Source of the DNA: Tritrichomonas musculus
Taxonomy: Eukaryota > Parabasalia > Tritrichomonadida > Tritrichomonadidae
Reading direction: 5' to 3'
DNA length: 64,000 nt
Assembly: GCA_039105265.1 (NCBI GenBank)
Contig: JAPFFF010000007.1
Location: 1,612,001-1,676,000 of the forward strand
Position 1 is the stretch's first letter, and each line of letters begins with the position of its first letter. A program made the position numbers and the translations under genes. Below, piece by piece: positions 42,685-54,700 of the stretch. The notes under the pieces were generated by a model. The model did no database searches. It saw only the letters and a list, made by a program, of their open reading frames with translations, and had not been told where the DNA came from.

Positions 42685-45672
42685 TTTTTTGTTTATTATA
42701 ATAATTATAGATTTTTCAATTATGGTATTTAAAAATCCAATTCATACGCATACTTTATACTTGGTTTATTTTCAATATTTTTAGTCTATTTTAATTAAAT
42801 CGAAATTATGATATAATGACTATAATATGAAATTATCGTTAATTTCATACTTAATGGCATGCATTATTTTTGTTCTTCAAAATAAATTGTTAAAAATATG
42901 TTTTATCCTTGAAAGATCGTGAAAATAAATAATATTTTAAATTTTAATCAATAAATTAGATTTTTATTTGAAGAAAGTAAAAAGTTATACTTATTTTAAT
43001 GTTATTATCAATTGAGAAAAGGATTATATTTCAGAAAATCATATTCTTTTGAATTTTTTACTATTTTGAAACATTTCAATGCAATTGAAAATTTGAAATA
43101 TTTAGGAAATAATTATTCAATAAATTGACTATCCTAACAAAACATTTTCATTACAATTTCTTTATGAATTATTATTTAGTGAAATGCTTTATTAACAAAA
43201 CAATACCAATATCAATTAAATTGTATTGTTTGTCAATTATATTGTAATGAAAATGTCAGTTTATCACTTTTGATAAGAATATATTCTTTGAAAAATTAAA
43301 TGCCATTTTTAATATTTCAATAACCTAATTGAAAACCATATTAATTTCTTTTCTCAAAAGTAAAATAATTAGTATCGTAAATTCAATATTTTATTCATAT
43401 AAAAGAATATTTTGATCAATAAAGATTTACTATTTTTTTAATTTTTTTTTTATATATTACTGCATTTTGTAAAAATTAAAATGACTTTTGAGAGGTCCAT
43501 GAAAAGTGTTATAAATTTATGAATATTATTGAAAATTTAAATATAATAAGAATCAATTGTCAGAAAAACTCAATTTAAACAGATTATGAGATTAATACGT
43601 AATATTTCTAATCTTATACAAAGAAATACAATGCTTTGATATTATTGATCTAACATTTAAATTTTTAATAATATTTATAGATTATTTTTGCCCGCCAATT
43701 TTGAATTCACCTAAAACATCTATATTCAGATGAATTACTGATAGATATTTATATTTATTCATATTTATATAAATTTTTTTTTATATATTAACTTCCAACC
43801 GTGTAAATAAGCATTTGTTCCGATTAAAAATATTTTTTTTAAATTTGAGAAGATACTATTCAAAATTTCAATAATAATTCAATTTTCTTTTTTTTTTTAT
43901 TTTCATAATAATCAAACAACGAATCATTTGATATTAATAAATATTGCAATATTAGATTGGCATTTAAATGATATTTTCATGTAAAAAGTAAATTAAACTT
44001 ATTTGAAGATTTATAAGTTATATTATCATTTCTTATTTTATTTTTCTGATTTTAACCAAATTCATGGGGATATACTTATTTATATAGTTTATGAAAATAT
44101 AAAAATAATTTTTTTTGTCTAAATGATCAATATAAATAATTATCAAAATATTTTCTTTATCTAATGCTTTGGGCTTTTCAATAAAAATTAATAATAACAA
44201 TCCATAATAATATTTAAAAACACCGACAATTTATGAATATAACAAATATCGATTTATATTAATTCTTTAATTATTTTCTAAAAAACACAAATAAAACCAA
44301 AAATATTGAATTTTAATTATCAAAGCATCAGTATAAAGCTAAGATAAATCAAATATTAATTATTATGAAATTGCAAATAATTAATTATTTTCAATAACGA
44401 AAAAAATCATTAATAATAAACTAAATTCATTAAAAAACAAGTACACATTTATTCCAACTGTTTTATTTTAAACCCTAGTTTATTTAAGGTTAAACTCAAT
44501 AATGATTTGTGAAAAAACGTAACTTTTCAATTTCACTCAAATTAGAGAGAATTTCTCTCAGAGAAAAATCAACTACATTTTTCAAAATATGAAACCTCAT
44601 TGCTTCATTCAAATTAAAATTGTATTGATATTTCCAATTACTCTTTTTTTTAATTCAAATGTTTTGAGTTTTTACAAATATTTTTTATCATTTTTCTATT
44701 ATAATTCTAAATTTATGAATTCATAAATTAGTCATAGTGATTAAGGATTAATAGATTTTTAATTTTAATGTCCTCTAAAAAAGTGTTAAAATTATCTGTT
44801 TGACTCTTTATATAATAATAACGATTGAATCTCTACTAAATTTTTTTTTGTTTTCTTTATACTATTTGGAATTTTGAATAAACTCAAAAATAAATACTCA
44901 CAACTTCCAAATCATCACTCATCTGTAAATAATATCATTGTCTTATCATATCGATTTTAAAAATGAGCATTTTGAATATCTCCAAGTTTTTATATGAGGT
45001 TTTTGAAAAATTTTGGTTTGGAAGGTAAATAGGTATAAGAAACATAAAAATCATTTTAATGAACTGATATATTTTTATAAAAATGCATTTTTTAATTAAA
45101 ATAGAATATAAATATTTAAAATATATGCAATATAAATACATTATAATAAAATATTAGATGATATTTGCACATTGAAATTTTTATTGCTTTTTTTTTTTGA
45201 ATTAATCGATTTAGAAATTTTAGTTTTTCAATGAATTAATAACCATTTATCTTCTCAATAGTTTGTTCATTATTACAATAGTATATTATTAAATAAAAGA
45301 CAAAATCAATTATTTAATTATTAATAAAATGATATTATATTGTAATTATAAAAAAATGAAGTTAAATATAAAAATATCTTTTGATTTATGCGATAATTGA
45401 TGATGTTTTATGTAGCATTTATATAAAATTTATTAAAAAAAATCTATTTTTCTAAGATATATCAATTAACAATGAAAATATACACAAATTAACAAATTAA
45501 TTAATATTATTAAGTTATTTAAATACTTATTATTGGATTAAAATCTTTTTTTAAGGCTTTAATTCAAATCAAAAGTATGTTTTTTTTTCAATATTTTTTT
45601 TTTTGAAAAAAATTGAATGAAAAAATGAATTTTTATTTTTTATTTTGAAATTCTGTTTAAAATTTTATATAT
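42685..45672. other. Gene-free AT-rich region, 3.0 kb, downstream of the Myb gene
   Basis: No credible coding frame and no inverted-repeat element seen. A 68-codon minus frame at 44,935-45,141 is A/T-run driven. The last 100 bases before the surface-protein ATG are nearly pure T and A. Confidence 0.6.
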
Positions 45673-47640
45673 ATGCTCTCTTTATTTTTCTTGATATTTG
45701 CTTCTTGCCAGAAACAAATTTTTCTAAAAACGCATGATGATATGATGAGATATCTGCATAAAGAGAATCAAGACCTTAATTCATCAAAAACTTTGAGATT
45801 ATTAGCAGCCAGTGAAGGTACAGATTATTATTGTATTGGCAGAATAAATAGATGTCAATATGTATCTAATAATAAAGTGTATGATCAGAAACAAATCATA
45901 GAAGATCAAAGCTTGATCAATCAAATAATTGGAAATAGTCAAAGCCAAAAGATTGTTTTTTATATTACCAGAAGTATAGAAATAAACGTTAACGCTTACG
46001 AGCTAGAAACAAAACATGTTTCATTTATCGGCGATCCAGCAGTTGATTCTACAATTGCTTTAATTTCAGATTATATACCAAAAAATAACACTATTGATGA
46101 CGACACAAACGAATCTATAATTAGTTCTACTGATGATTTCACAAGTGAATCAATCACCAATGAACCAACCGAAACTTCTTTAAGTGATTCTACAATTGAG
46201 GGAATAAATTCTTCGGATGATGAATCTTTTAATGAAGGAATGGTTTCTTCTAATGATGAGAATTCAAATGAGGAAAAGAGTTCTTTTAACGATGAATCTT
46301 CAAATGAGGAAAAGAGTTCTTTTAACGATGAATCTTCAAATGAGGAAAAGAGTTCTTTTAACGATGAATCTTCAAATGAGGAAAAGAGTTCTTTTAACGA
46401 TGAATCTTCAAATGAGGAAAAGAGTTCTTTTAACGATGAATCTTCAAACGAAGAAATAAGCTCATCTTCAGATGAGTCCTCAAATGAAGAAATAAGTCTA
46501 TCTTCAGATGTGTCCTCAAATGAAGAAGTAAGCTCTCACGATGATGAATCATCATCTGCAGATGATTCTATAAATGATTCTCCAGATGAGGCAATAAATA
46601 ATAATGCATATGAATCACCAAATGAACAAACAGATAATACGGCTCTACGTTTGCTTAGTCAACACAAAATTAAATCGACAATTCAAATTGGCAATTTTTC
46701 GATACAGGGCGTTTCATTAGACATCAATTTTAATCGATCATATGACGTTTATATTTCTACTTTAAACTTACAACATTCAACATTAAAACAGAAAAATCAA
46801 AATAATGGAAATATAATGGTTGATACTTTAATCACCGATTTTTCTACAATAGTTAATTCCGATAAAACATCATCAGACTTTTTCTCTTCAATTAAAAATT
46901 TAACAATCGATGGTGAAAATACTATGACAACAATTCATTATTTACCTAATAACAAATTCCAAATCTCTAATAGTGGAACATTTTTGGAACAAGTTTATGA
47001 TGTATTTTACGGATCTATACCAGAGGCTGATTATGTATATTATATCACAAGCCGTCGTATTGACTTTGAATCAACTTATCAAATGCCTGTTGTGCAGCCA
47101 AGATATCGTCCATCAGGCATATTTCTTTCTTCCAATTATCCATATATTCAATTTTCACAATCAGGAAATGGATTATGGACAGAAGAAGCCCAATCATCAA
47201 TTAAAGTTTACATGCTTGAAGGTAGGAGATTGACTATAAGTGGGAATTTCAACAGTATGAATATATCTTATTATGAAATTGATGACGATTGGGATGACAA
47301 AAAAGATCTTTATGAGTTGAACGATCGAGAATTGGGACCCATTATAATTTCATGCGTTGCAACCCTCTTTATATTTTGCCTTTTATATTATTTGACAGTT
47401 GGTAGAACAAGTAGAAAGTATAAAAGACTCGAAGGTGAATATGATCCTGCAGCACCAAATCCTCCAAGGGACAAAAAGAAGAAAAAGAAGAAAAATAAAA
47501 CTAAAACTCAAAGTGCACCCGCAACAAAAATTGTTACTAGATCTGGTACTAATACTAGGCCTAGGACCAGAACTAGAAGTAGATCTAGAACCAATACTAA
47601 GACTAGAAGTGGATCTCGTAGCCATAAGCATACGCATTAA
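45673..47640 (+). CDS. Type I membrane surface protein with Ser/Glu/Asp/Asn repeats (655 aa)
   Basis: The N-terminus MLSLFFLIFASCQKQIF is a signal peptide with likely cleavage near SCQ. Residues about 150-330 are an acidic Ser/Asn/Glu region with five perfect copies of the 12-residue unit SNEEKSSFNDES and several diverged ones (SSNEEISS). Residues about 335-540 look globular and beta-rich (for example TIQIGNFSIQGVSLDINFN and FQISNSGTFLEQV). One transmembrane helix lies at about 556-576 (IIISCVATLFIFCLLYYLTV). A very basic cytoplasmic tail follows (KKKKKKNKTKT, then RTRTRSRSRTNTKTRSGSRS) and ends HKHTH. This is the layout of a trichomonad surface protein with a stalk. Ligand unknown. The repeat block probably varies in length. 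Confidence 0.8.
   Translation: MLSLFFLIFASCQKQIFLKTHDDMMRYLHKENQDLNSSKTLRLLAASEGTDYYCIGRINRCQYVSNNKVYDQKQIIEDQSLINQIIGNSQSQKIVFYITRSIEINVNAYELETKHVSFIGDPAVDSTIALISDYIPKNNTIDDDTNESIISSTDDFTSESITNEPTETSLSDSTIEGINSSDDESFNEGMVSSNDENSNEEKSSFNDESSNEEKSSFNDESSNEEKSSFNDESSNEEKSSFNDESSNEEKSSFNDESSNEEISSSSDESSNEEISLSSDVSSNEEVSSHDDESSSADDSINDSPDEAINNNAYESPNEQTDNTALRLLSQHKIKSTIQIGNFSIQGVSLDINFNRSYDVYISTLNLQHSTLKQKNQNNGNIMVDTLITDFSTIVNSDKTSSDFFSSIKNLTIDGENTMTTIHYLPNNKFQISNSGTFLEQVYDVFYGSIPEADYVYYITSRRIDFESTYQMPVVQPRYRPSGIFLSSNYPYIQFSQSGNGLWTEEAQSSIKVYMLEGRRLTISGNFNSMNISYYEIDDDWDDKKDLYELNDRELGPIIISCVATLFIFCLLYYLTVGRTSRKYKRLEGEYDPAAPNPPRDKKKKKKKNKTKTQSAPATKIVTRSGTNTRPRTRTRSRSRTNTKTRSGSRSHKHTH
46264..46443. 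repeat. 36-bp coding tandem repeat, five exact copies
   Basis: Units begin TCAAATGAGGAAAAGAG at 46,264, 46,300, 46,336, 46,372 and 46,408 and are identical to each other by eye. A diverged run continues to about 46,540. The lack of third-position changes means recent expansion or ongoing homogenisation. Confidence 0.95.
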
Positions 47641-47785
47641 AATTTGTGAGAGATTCAAATTTTAATTGTAAAAATTTATATTATTAAATAAAAAAAGGAT
47701 CATTTGTCTAAATTAAAAAAGAATATCGTTTTTCACTTTTTGTTCATATATAACTGCTAATATAAATAATCGCAATACATAACTG

Positions 47786-48460
47786 TTAAGTATTTGATTT
47801 TGGTGCAAATTTTCTTTTCTCGCCACCACTCTTAAGTTCTTCATTTATTCGATCAATCAAAAACATCAAATCTGCCATCTTCTTTTGAGTTACTTCATCA
47901 TATCTATTAATAGCTGAATCATCTGCTATTCTTGACTCTATTTTTTCTTTTGTATCAGTCAAATATAAAAGTTCATCATTCAATCGGTTAAGAATTTGAT
48001 TATATTCTTCAATTTTTCGTTCTAATACTAAATTCGCGCTTTTAATTTTTTTGAACTCTTGAAGAAACTTATAATAATCTTTGGTAGAACGTTTTTGACT
48101 TTCTCTCAATAAAAATGAATTATATGATTCTTCGTTTTCATCTTTACAGCATTGGCTTAAATTAGAGTCTTCTTGGCTATTACAATTACTTAAGTTTTCT
48201 AAATAATTTGAGAGATATCTTTTAAATGAAGAAAAGACATGAGAAGGATTTGGAACTGCTGACAATTTGATTAAATTTCGAATAAAGCTTATCATTTGTT
48301 CTTGAAAACAGCCTATTTGATTTAATGGATCTTTTTTAAAATACAGTAATATATTTTGAAATTTCTGTTTTTCATTTATGGCTTCATTAGAATTTAAATT
48401 TGCCAATAATGAATCAACAAAATGATAAATTGATTCTAATGCAGGTTCTTCAATAAACAT
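47786..48460 (-). CDS. Coiled-coil protein of unknown function (224 aa)
   Basis: Intronless minus-strand frame from ATG 48,460. The first half is helical with scattered cysteines (NCNSQEDSNLSQCCKDENEE near residue 95-110). The second half (about 118-210) is a long coiled coil (DYYKFLQEFKKIKSANLVLE, then RKIEEYNQILNRLNDELLYL). The tail is basic (GGEKRKFAPKSNT). No recognised family. It lies 158 bp downstream of the Prp22 gene in the same direction and converges with the surface-protein gene, 145 bp away. Confidence 0.7.
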   Translation of the reverse strand: MFIEEPALESIYHFVDSLLANLNSNEAINEKQKFQNILLYFKKDPLNQIGCFQEQMISFIRNLIKLSAVPNPSHVFSSFKRYLSNYLENLSNCNSQEDSNLSQCCKDENEESYNSFLLRESQKRSTKDYYKFLQEFKKIKSANLVLERKIEEYNQILNRLNDELLYLTDTKEKIESRIADDSAINRYDEVTQKKMADLMFLIDRINEELKSGGEKRKFAPKSNT

Positions 48461-48618
48461 ATCTAGAATTTTTAAACGATCAAATTTCTTAGAATTTTAT
48501 AAAAAAGAAAAAAAATATTTCTGCATTTATAAAACCAATTTAAATTATTTAAAATATCAAAATAAAAAATCAAATTTATTTAATCATATATAAATAAAAA
48601 ATAACATATAAATATATT

Positions 48619-51600
48619 TTACAGTCTAACAATTCTTTGTTCCGTAATACGCCAATCTCTATCATGGTCTCTTCTTTGATCACCCAATGGTGTGAGTCTT
48701 TCATTCTTCTTTCTTTGTGTAATTTCAGCAGCTGAAGCTTTTCTGTAGAATTTTGGAGCTAATTCGACTAACCATCTTGGTTCAACCATCACGGTATTTC
48801 TCATGAATTCTTTTGTCGTATTAACTAACTCATGGAAAATGACATAATCAGGATCTCTTCCAAACAAAGCAGATCCAGGAAACATGTGAACCAAATGATC
48901 ATCTACAAGAGTTCGATAGCCTTTCTGCCCATCTTTTCTTGCTGCTTTAGCAAAGAAGCCAGAAACAATAGCTTTCAAAACAGTTTGTGTATCATTTCCA
49001 CATGAAGCGACATTTAAATGGAATCTTTCCATTAAACCTCTTAACTGTTCAATAACATCATCAGCTCGTTTTAATGAACGAAAATGAACATAGTTGTCTT
49101 TACACCATTGCTCAGAACGGCCAGCTTTGACCCATTCACGATATGCATGCAAGAGTGTAAGATGATCACCCTCTTCACGATTCAAACGAGCTTTCATTGC
49201 ATCTGCATTTGCTTGCTTTTGACGTGGTCTATACCAAATTCCTTGAACTGAAAGTATAGCGACAATTGTCATTATTTCTTCACTACAGCCCATCTCACCT
49301 GAAGCTATAAGCATTTTACTTAGTTGAGGATTTAATGGAAATTGAGCCATTTTTCTTCCGATTGTAGTTAAGTGACCTTCATCATCAACTGCTTCTAAAG
49401 CGTAAAGCTGTTCAAGGGCATCGATAATTGTGTGCGTAGGAGGTTTATCCATGAATTCAAAGTTGATTAAATCATCGATTCCCATAGCTATTAATTGTAA
49501 TGAAACCATTGCCATATTAGATCTTTGAATTTCTGGAACTGAGGCATCTTTCATTTCTTTATTAAATGCTTCTTCAGTGTAAAGGCGTATGCATTTACCT
49601 TCGGCTGTACGACCTGCTCTACCTTTTCTCTGATTTGCAGCAGCTTTTGAAATTGGCACAACTTTCAAAGTATCCATACCAATCTTTGGATCATACCATA
49701 ATTCTTTAACAAAACCAGGATCAACAACGTATCTAATTCCATCAATTGTAATTGATGTTTCAGCAATATTTGTAGCAACAACAACTTTTCTGCTACCTGC
49801 TGGTGTTGGCTCGAAAATCATTGATTGCTGTTCAGATGGCAGAGTGGAATAGATTGGAAGGACTATTAACGGCCCATATTGATTTTCCAAAACCTTTCCT
49901 TTTTGAAATATTAGTTCGCATGCAGTATCAATATCATCTTGACCTGTCAAAAATAGCAGAATGTCGCCTGGTTTTGGTTCTGTACAATGAAGTGATAAAA
50001 CAGTTTGTACGGCAAAATCAAGATAATTCATTTGTGATTTGGTAGCGTATGAAGTTTGCACAGGATAAGTTCTTCCTGGAATGGTTAAAACAGGACAATC
50101 AAAAAAGAATTCAGAGAATTTTTCTTGTTGTAAAGTAGCTGATGTAACAATAACTTTAAGATCTGATTTATCATCTTCAAGGATCTTTTTCATTAAACCA
50201 AATAAAACATCAGTATGAATTGTTCTTTCGTGTGCTTCATCAAGCATGACAATTCCGTATTCTGAGAGTGTTCTGTCTGATAAGCATTCTTTAAGAAGCA
50301 TACCATCAGTAACAAATTTAATTCTTGTTGATTCAGAAAGCGATTCTTCAAAACGGACGCAATAACCAACAAGTCCTCCAACATTACAATCCATTTCATG
50401 AGCAACTCTTTTCGCAACTGATATTGCAGCAACACGTCTTGGCTGTGTAACAGCAATCTTTTTTTTCGTAACTCCCCATTCATAGAGATATTGTGGTATT
50501 TGAGTCGTTTTGCCGCAACCAGTTTCACCAACTAATATGAAAACTCGATGCTTGACAATCATCTGTAAAATTGCATCTTTGAAGTCGTAAATTGGTAGTT
50601 TTTGTCTGCTATTATCGCTATTTTTTGGTCCAAATGATTTAAAGCTTTGTTTCTTCCATTCAGGAAGACCTTCAAGTTTTGTATTTGAAATTGCAGCTTC
50701 TTCATCATCAAGAAGACCAACAGTTGATGGCCCATGTGAAACTTGGCTCTGAAGACGTCGCTGTTCTTGTCTTTCTTTTGATATTCTTGAAACTTCACGC
50801 GCTGCGCGAGCTAGTGAGCCTTCTGGATTTGAAATAACTTGGCTTGGTAAAGAAATTTTTTTCTCACGTTTTAAGTTTGCCAAAAATGGAGGAACTTTTG
50901 TATTAAGAGCTATTTCGAAGTCTTCTTCAACTTCAGCAGCACGAGATAAAATACCATTATCACCTGAAAATGCCATGATTTCATTGGCTTTCAAAGCTCC
51001 AGAATTCATTAATTGTTCAAATTCAAATCTTTCAGGCGATTTTAATCGTCGTGTACGAGCACCACCATCAAATGTTTTTATATTTGCAACAAATAATTCA
51101 TCTGCATTCTTTCCTGTTGTTTGATCAATTCCACGTATTGACAATGTTAATTTATTTCCAACTGGTTCGAGAACTTTAGCAAACACTTTTTCACCAATAT
51201 TTAATATTTCAGAAGCTTTAACATCGGATAATGGATCTGCCCTCATTTCTTTAACATGACAAAATCCTGTTGGCTTTCCTGGAAATTCATCAATTTTGAT
51301 AAAAACGCCGTGAGCCGTAACTGATGTTACTCTTCCTCTATAGATTTCACCAATTTCTGGCTTTTCTATTGGTAAAGTCATAGGGTTCATAGTCATTGTA
51401 ATGGGTAATTTGGCTTCCTCTGAAAGCTGGAATTGACCATGACGCTGTACAATATTAAAGATATTTCTTGATAATTCTATTGGAAGAGTAACTTTTCTTG
51501 TTTTAAGATTTACAATAAAATCATCAAGTGATGATGATTTTCGAGCAATATCGATTAAAAAATCTGAAACATTCCTTTTATCAATATGTAAAAGCGTTTT

Positions 51601-51651
51601 TACTTGTTGATATACATATGAAGACAGCGCCAATTCTCTAATTTTTTCCAT
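48619..51651 (-). CDS. DHX8: DEAH-box RNA helicase of the Prp22/DHX8 type (1,010 aa)
   Basis: An S1 RNA-binding domain at about residues 100-178 (IGEIYRGRVTSVTAHGVFIK) precedes the helicase core, the order that singles out Prp22/DHX8. Core motifs: GETGCGKTTQ (I, near 375), TQPRRVAA (Ia), DEAH (II, near 470), SAT (III, near 505), LLFLTGQDDID (IV), ATNIAETSITI (V) and QRKGRAGR (VI, near 675). The winged-helix, ratchet and OB regions follow (MAQFPLNPQLSKMLIASGEM; WRITEQRIVRL at the end). It should release spliced mRNA from the spliceosome. It is shorter than human DHX8 (about 1,220) because the N-terminal RS-like region is reduced. Its presence fits the intron in ASF1. It shares a 147-bp divergent promoter region with the AAA gene. 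Confidence 0.96.
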   Translation of the reverse strand: MEKIRELALSSYVYQQVKTLLHIDKRNVSDFLIDIARKSSSLDDFIVNLKTRKVTLPIELSRNIFNIVQRHGQFQLSEEAKLPITMTMNPMTLPIEKPEIGEIYRGRVTSVTAHGVFIKIDEFPGKPTGFCHVKEMRADPLSDVKASEILNIGEKVFAKVLEPVGNKLTLSIRGIDQTTGKNADELFVANIKTFDGGARTRRLKSPERFEFEQLMNSGALKANEIMAFSGDNGILSRAAEVEEDFEIALNTKVPPFLANLKREKKISLPSQVISNPEGSLARAAREVSRISKERQEQRRLQSQVSHGPSTVGLLDDEEAAISNTKLEGLPEWKKQSFKSFGPKNSDNSRQKLPIYDFKDAILQMIVKHRVFILVGETGCGKTTQIPQYLYEWGVTKKKIAVTQPRRVAAISVAKRVAHEMDCNVGGLVGYCVRFEESLSESTRIKFVTDGMLLKECLSDRTLSEYGIVMLDEAHERTIHTDVLFGLMKKILEDDKSDLKVIVTSATLQQEKFSEFFFDCPVLTIPGRTYPVQTSYATKSQMNYLDFAVQTVLSLHCTEPKPGDILLFLTGQDDIDTACELIFQKGKVLENQYGPLIVLPIYSTLPSEQQSMIFEPTPAGSRKVVVATNIAETSITIDGIRYVVDPGFVKELWYDPKIGMDTLKVVPISKAAANQRKGRAGRTAEGKCIRLYTEEAFNKEMKDASVPEIQRSNMAMVSLQLIAMGIDDLINFEFMDKPPTHTIIDALEQLYALEAVDDEGHLTTIGRKMAQFPLNPQLSKMLIASGEMGCSEEIMTIVAILSVQGIWYRPRQKQANADAMKARLNREEGDHLTLLHAYREWVKAGRSEQWCKDNYVHFRSLKRADDVIEQLRGLMERFHLNVASCGNDTQTVLKAIVSGFFAKAARKDGQKGYRTLVDDHLVHMFPGSALFGRDPDYVIFHELVNTTKEFMRNTVMVEPRWLVELAPKFYRKASAAEITQRKKNERLTPLGDQRRDHDRDWRITEQRIVRL

Positions 51652-51798
51652 TTTTTTGAAATTTTAATTCTCCTCAAGAAAAAAAAATTTTCAATTTTTT
51701 CAATATTTGATTGAATTTTCAATAAGATTGTTGAAAATTGAATAGAAAGATCTCTCAAACCTTTCAATTTAGACACTTTTGGAACTTTACATCAAAAT
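51652..51798. promoter_or_regulatory. Divergent promoter region, Prp22 helicase and AAA protein
   Basis: 147 bp between two ATGs on opposite strands. It is AT-rich with several TTGAAAATTGAA-like inverted words and CTCTCAAACCTTTCAA at 51,752-51,767, but no exact TCAAAAAGTT. Which base starts either transcript cannot be told. Confidence 0.5.
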
Positions 51799-54700
51799 AT
51801 GGAATTACTTGTTGATCATAATTCAGATTTTAATGATTATCATGCAATTTTAAATTCCGAAAAGATGGCTGAATTGTTTTTATCAAATGGTGATATTATA
51901 GAGTTGTATAATCAAAATACAAGATTTCTTGCAGCTGTTAAAGGAAGTGATACATGTCGTTCTGATAAAATTTTATTAAGTCGTTCACTCAGTATAAATT
52001 CTAATCTTTATATGGGAACCCGTGTTTCAATTCGTCCCTATAAAAATTGTCCAGCAGCTGATTCTGTTGTTTTTGCTCCAATTGAAGATACTGTTGCTAA
52101 TATTACTGGATCATTGGATAAAATTCTTAACAAAGAATTAAAGAATCTTCAAGGAATACCAATTTTAAAAAATTTTATTATTCCAGTATTTACCTTAAAC
52201 CGCGCTGTTGAATTTCGAGCAATCATTTTATCTCCTTCAAATGCAGTAGTTATTAATAATATAGAAGTAGTTACTTGCAAAAAAGAAACTATTCCTAGAA
52301 ATACAAATAACGAAAATAATGAAGAAGAAAATGATGAAGGATCTATTTTTAATGAAGTTTGTTTTGATGATATCGGTGGTTTCTTATCCAAAAAAGATTC
52401 AAAGATTAGATTAGCTCTCGAATCAAAAGAGTCAAATGTTTTCTTTGTTACAGCTCCATCTGGATGTGGAAAATCTCTTCTTGGTGAAGTTATACAAAAC
52501 GAAACAGATATGTATTTCTCAATTTTAAAGGGATATCAAATGTTAGCAATTAACACACAACTTGCCATTAAACAAATTGAAAATGTTATAGCTGATACTC
52601 TTCAAAACTCACCAAGCGTTTTGTTTATTGATGACTTTGATCAAATTGCTGAAGAAATGATTTATCTTGTTGATCAAGAAAATGAAGATTTTAGAGATGG
52701 TAAAGGCCAACAAGGTCAAATGAAGAAAGAGCAAAAAGATTACACTCTTTCTAAATGTTTATATGATCAATTTAAAATATTGAAAGCAACACCCAATGTT
52801 ATTGTTATTTGCACTATGAAAAGCGACTCTTTCCCAGCAGTATTCAGAGAACAAACAATTCGTGTTGATGTTCCTCTTCCAGACTACCAGCAACGTTTAT
52901 CTATTTTAGAGGCATTAACTAGAAAAATGTCATTTGAATCTGAATCTGAAAAATCTAAAACACTTAATCTTATAGCTAAAAACACAAAAGGAAAGACTGG
53001 TGCTGATCTTTTAGCCATTATTGAAGAAAATTCAATTGATGAATTATCTCAATTTCCAAACAATTCATTAAGTATATCGCTTGATGATTTTACAACAAAA
53101 TTATGCGTCAATGTATCTAAAAATCCTCTATTTCAAGAGCCCCAAACTCCTCCCAACCAACCTGAACAAACAAATACTGAGGCGTCCAATTTACCAGAAG
53201 CATCAGCTGTAGAAGATAAAAAAGAGACTAAATCTGAAGAAATAATCGAAGAAGATGAAATAAATCAAACTCGAAAGGACCAAAAAACTCAAAGAAACAG
53301 AGAAACCAAAGGCAAAAGTAAAAATCAATATCAACCGAGGAGAAGAAATCATTCGACAGCAGATTACAATGATGAAGATTATTATGATGACTATTATGAC
53401 GATGAAGATGACAGAGATTCAAATCGTAAATTATCAGGGAGAAAAACAAGAACTAAACAAAGCAGGCAAACAAATAGGAACAGAGGAAGGAGGCAGCATC
53501 AATATGATTATGATGATGAATATTACGATGAAGATGCCAATATCGAGGATGAGGAAGACAAAAAAGGAAATATTAAAAATAAAAAGCAACAACCACAGCA
53601 AAATAAGAAAAGATCACAAGTTGATGATGAAAATGAAGAAGTCAGCAAGCAAAAGCAACAAAGAGAGTCCAAAACCAAAAATAAATCGAATTATAATGAA
53701 GAAGAAGAATTAAATGAGAAGAAATCATCACAAAAGAAGAAGAAACAAAATAACGAAGAAAATGAAGAAGTTGAAAACCAAGATGAAATTAAAAAAGATG
53801 CTAAAAAGAAGAACAAAGATAAGTTGGAACTAAAGAAAGAGAATGAAAAGAAAAGTTCTGGTTCAAAGAAACGAAATGAAGCTTCAGAAAATGAAAATCA
53901 AGAGAAAGCCGATGAAAATAGCCAAGCAAACCAAACAAAAACATCAAATCCAAAGAAGAATTTGCCTTTTGCAAGGAAAAATAAGACATCAACAAATGAT
54001 AATTCTGATTCATCATATGATGAAGAAAATGAAAAAGACAAATCAAATAAAACTGCAGCAGCACCAAAAGCATCCCAGCAACCACAGCAAAATAAAAACA
54101 AGAAATTAGATAAAAATTCTCCTTTTGCCAAAAAGAAGGACTCGAAGGCCAAAAATGACGAATACAGTGAAGAAAGCGAACCAGAAAAGCAACAACAACA
54201 GCAGCCACAACCACAAAAGAATGCAAATGATGCAAAGACTTCAAAAGAAAAAGAAAAGAAAAATTCTCCCTTCCAGAAGAAAAAGAGCAACAAGTCAGAC
54301 GACTATAGCTCTGATGGCAATAATGATCAGCAGCCAAAAGTAGCCCAAAAAGCTCAGCAGCAAAAGAACCAAAGTGAAGCCAAACCAACGATTGACAAAG
54401 AAAAGAAAAATTCGCCTTTTGCAAGGAAAAAAGCAGACAATTCGGATGATTACAGCTCAGATGACAACAAAGAACAGCCACCCAAAGAAAACGAGAACAA
54501 GAAAAGTAATTCTTTTGGATCATCAAAAAAGCAACAGCAGCAACAACAAAAAAGTCAAAATGAAGCCAAACCAACGAATGACAAAGAAAAGAAAAATTCG
54601 CCTTTTGCAAGGAAAAAAGCAGACAATTCAGATGATTACAGCTCAGATGATAATAAAGAGCAGCCATCCAAAGAAAACGAGAACAAGAAAAGTAATCCTT

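Noticed and set aside
46264-46443. CRISPR-like array of regularly spaced repeats
   Set aside because: The 36-bp units are head to tail without spacers and encode protein; the organism is a eukaryote.
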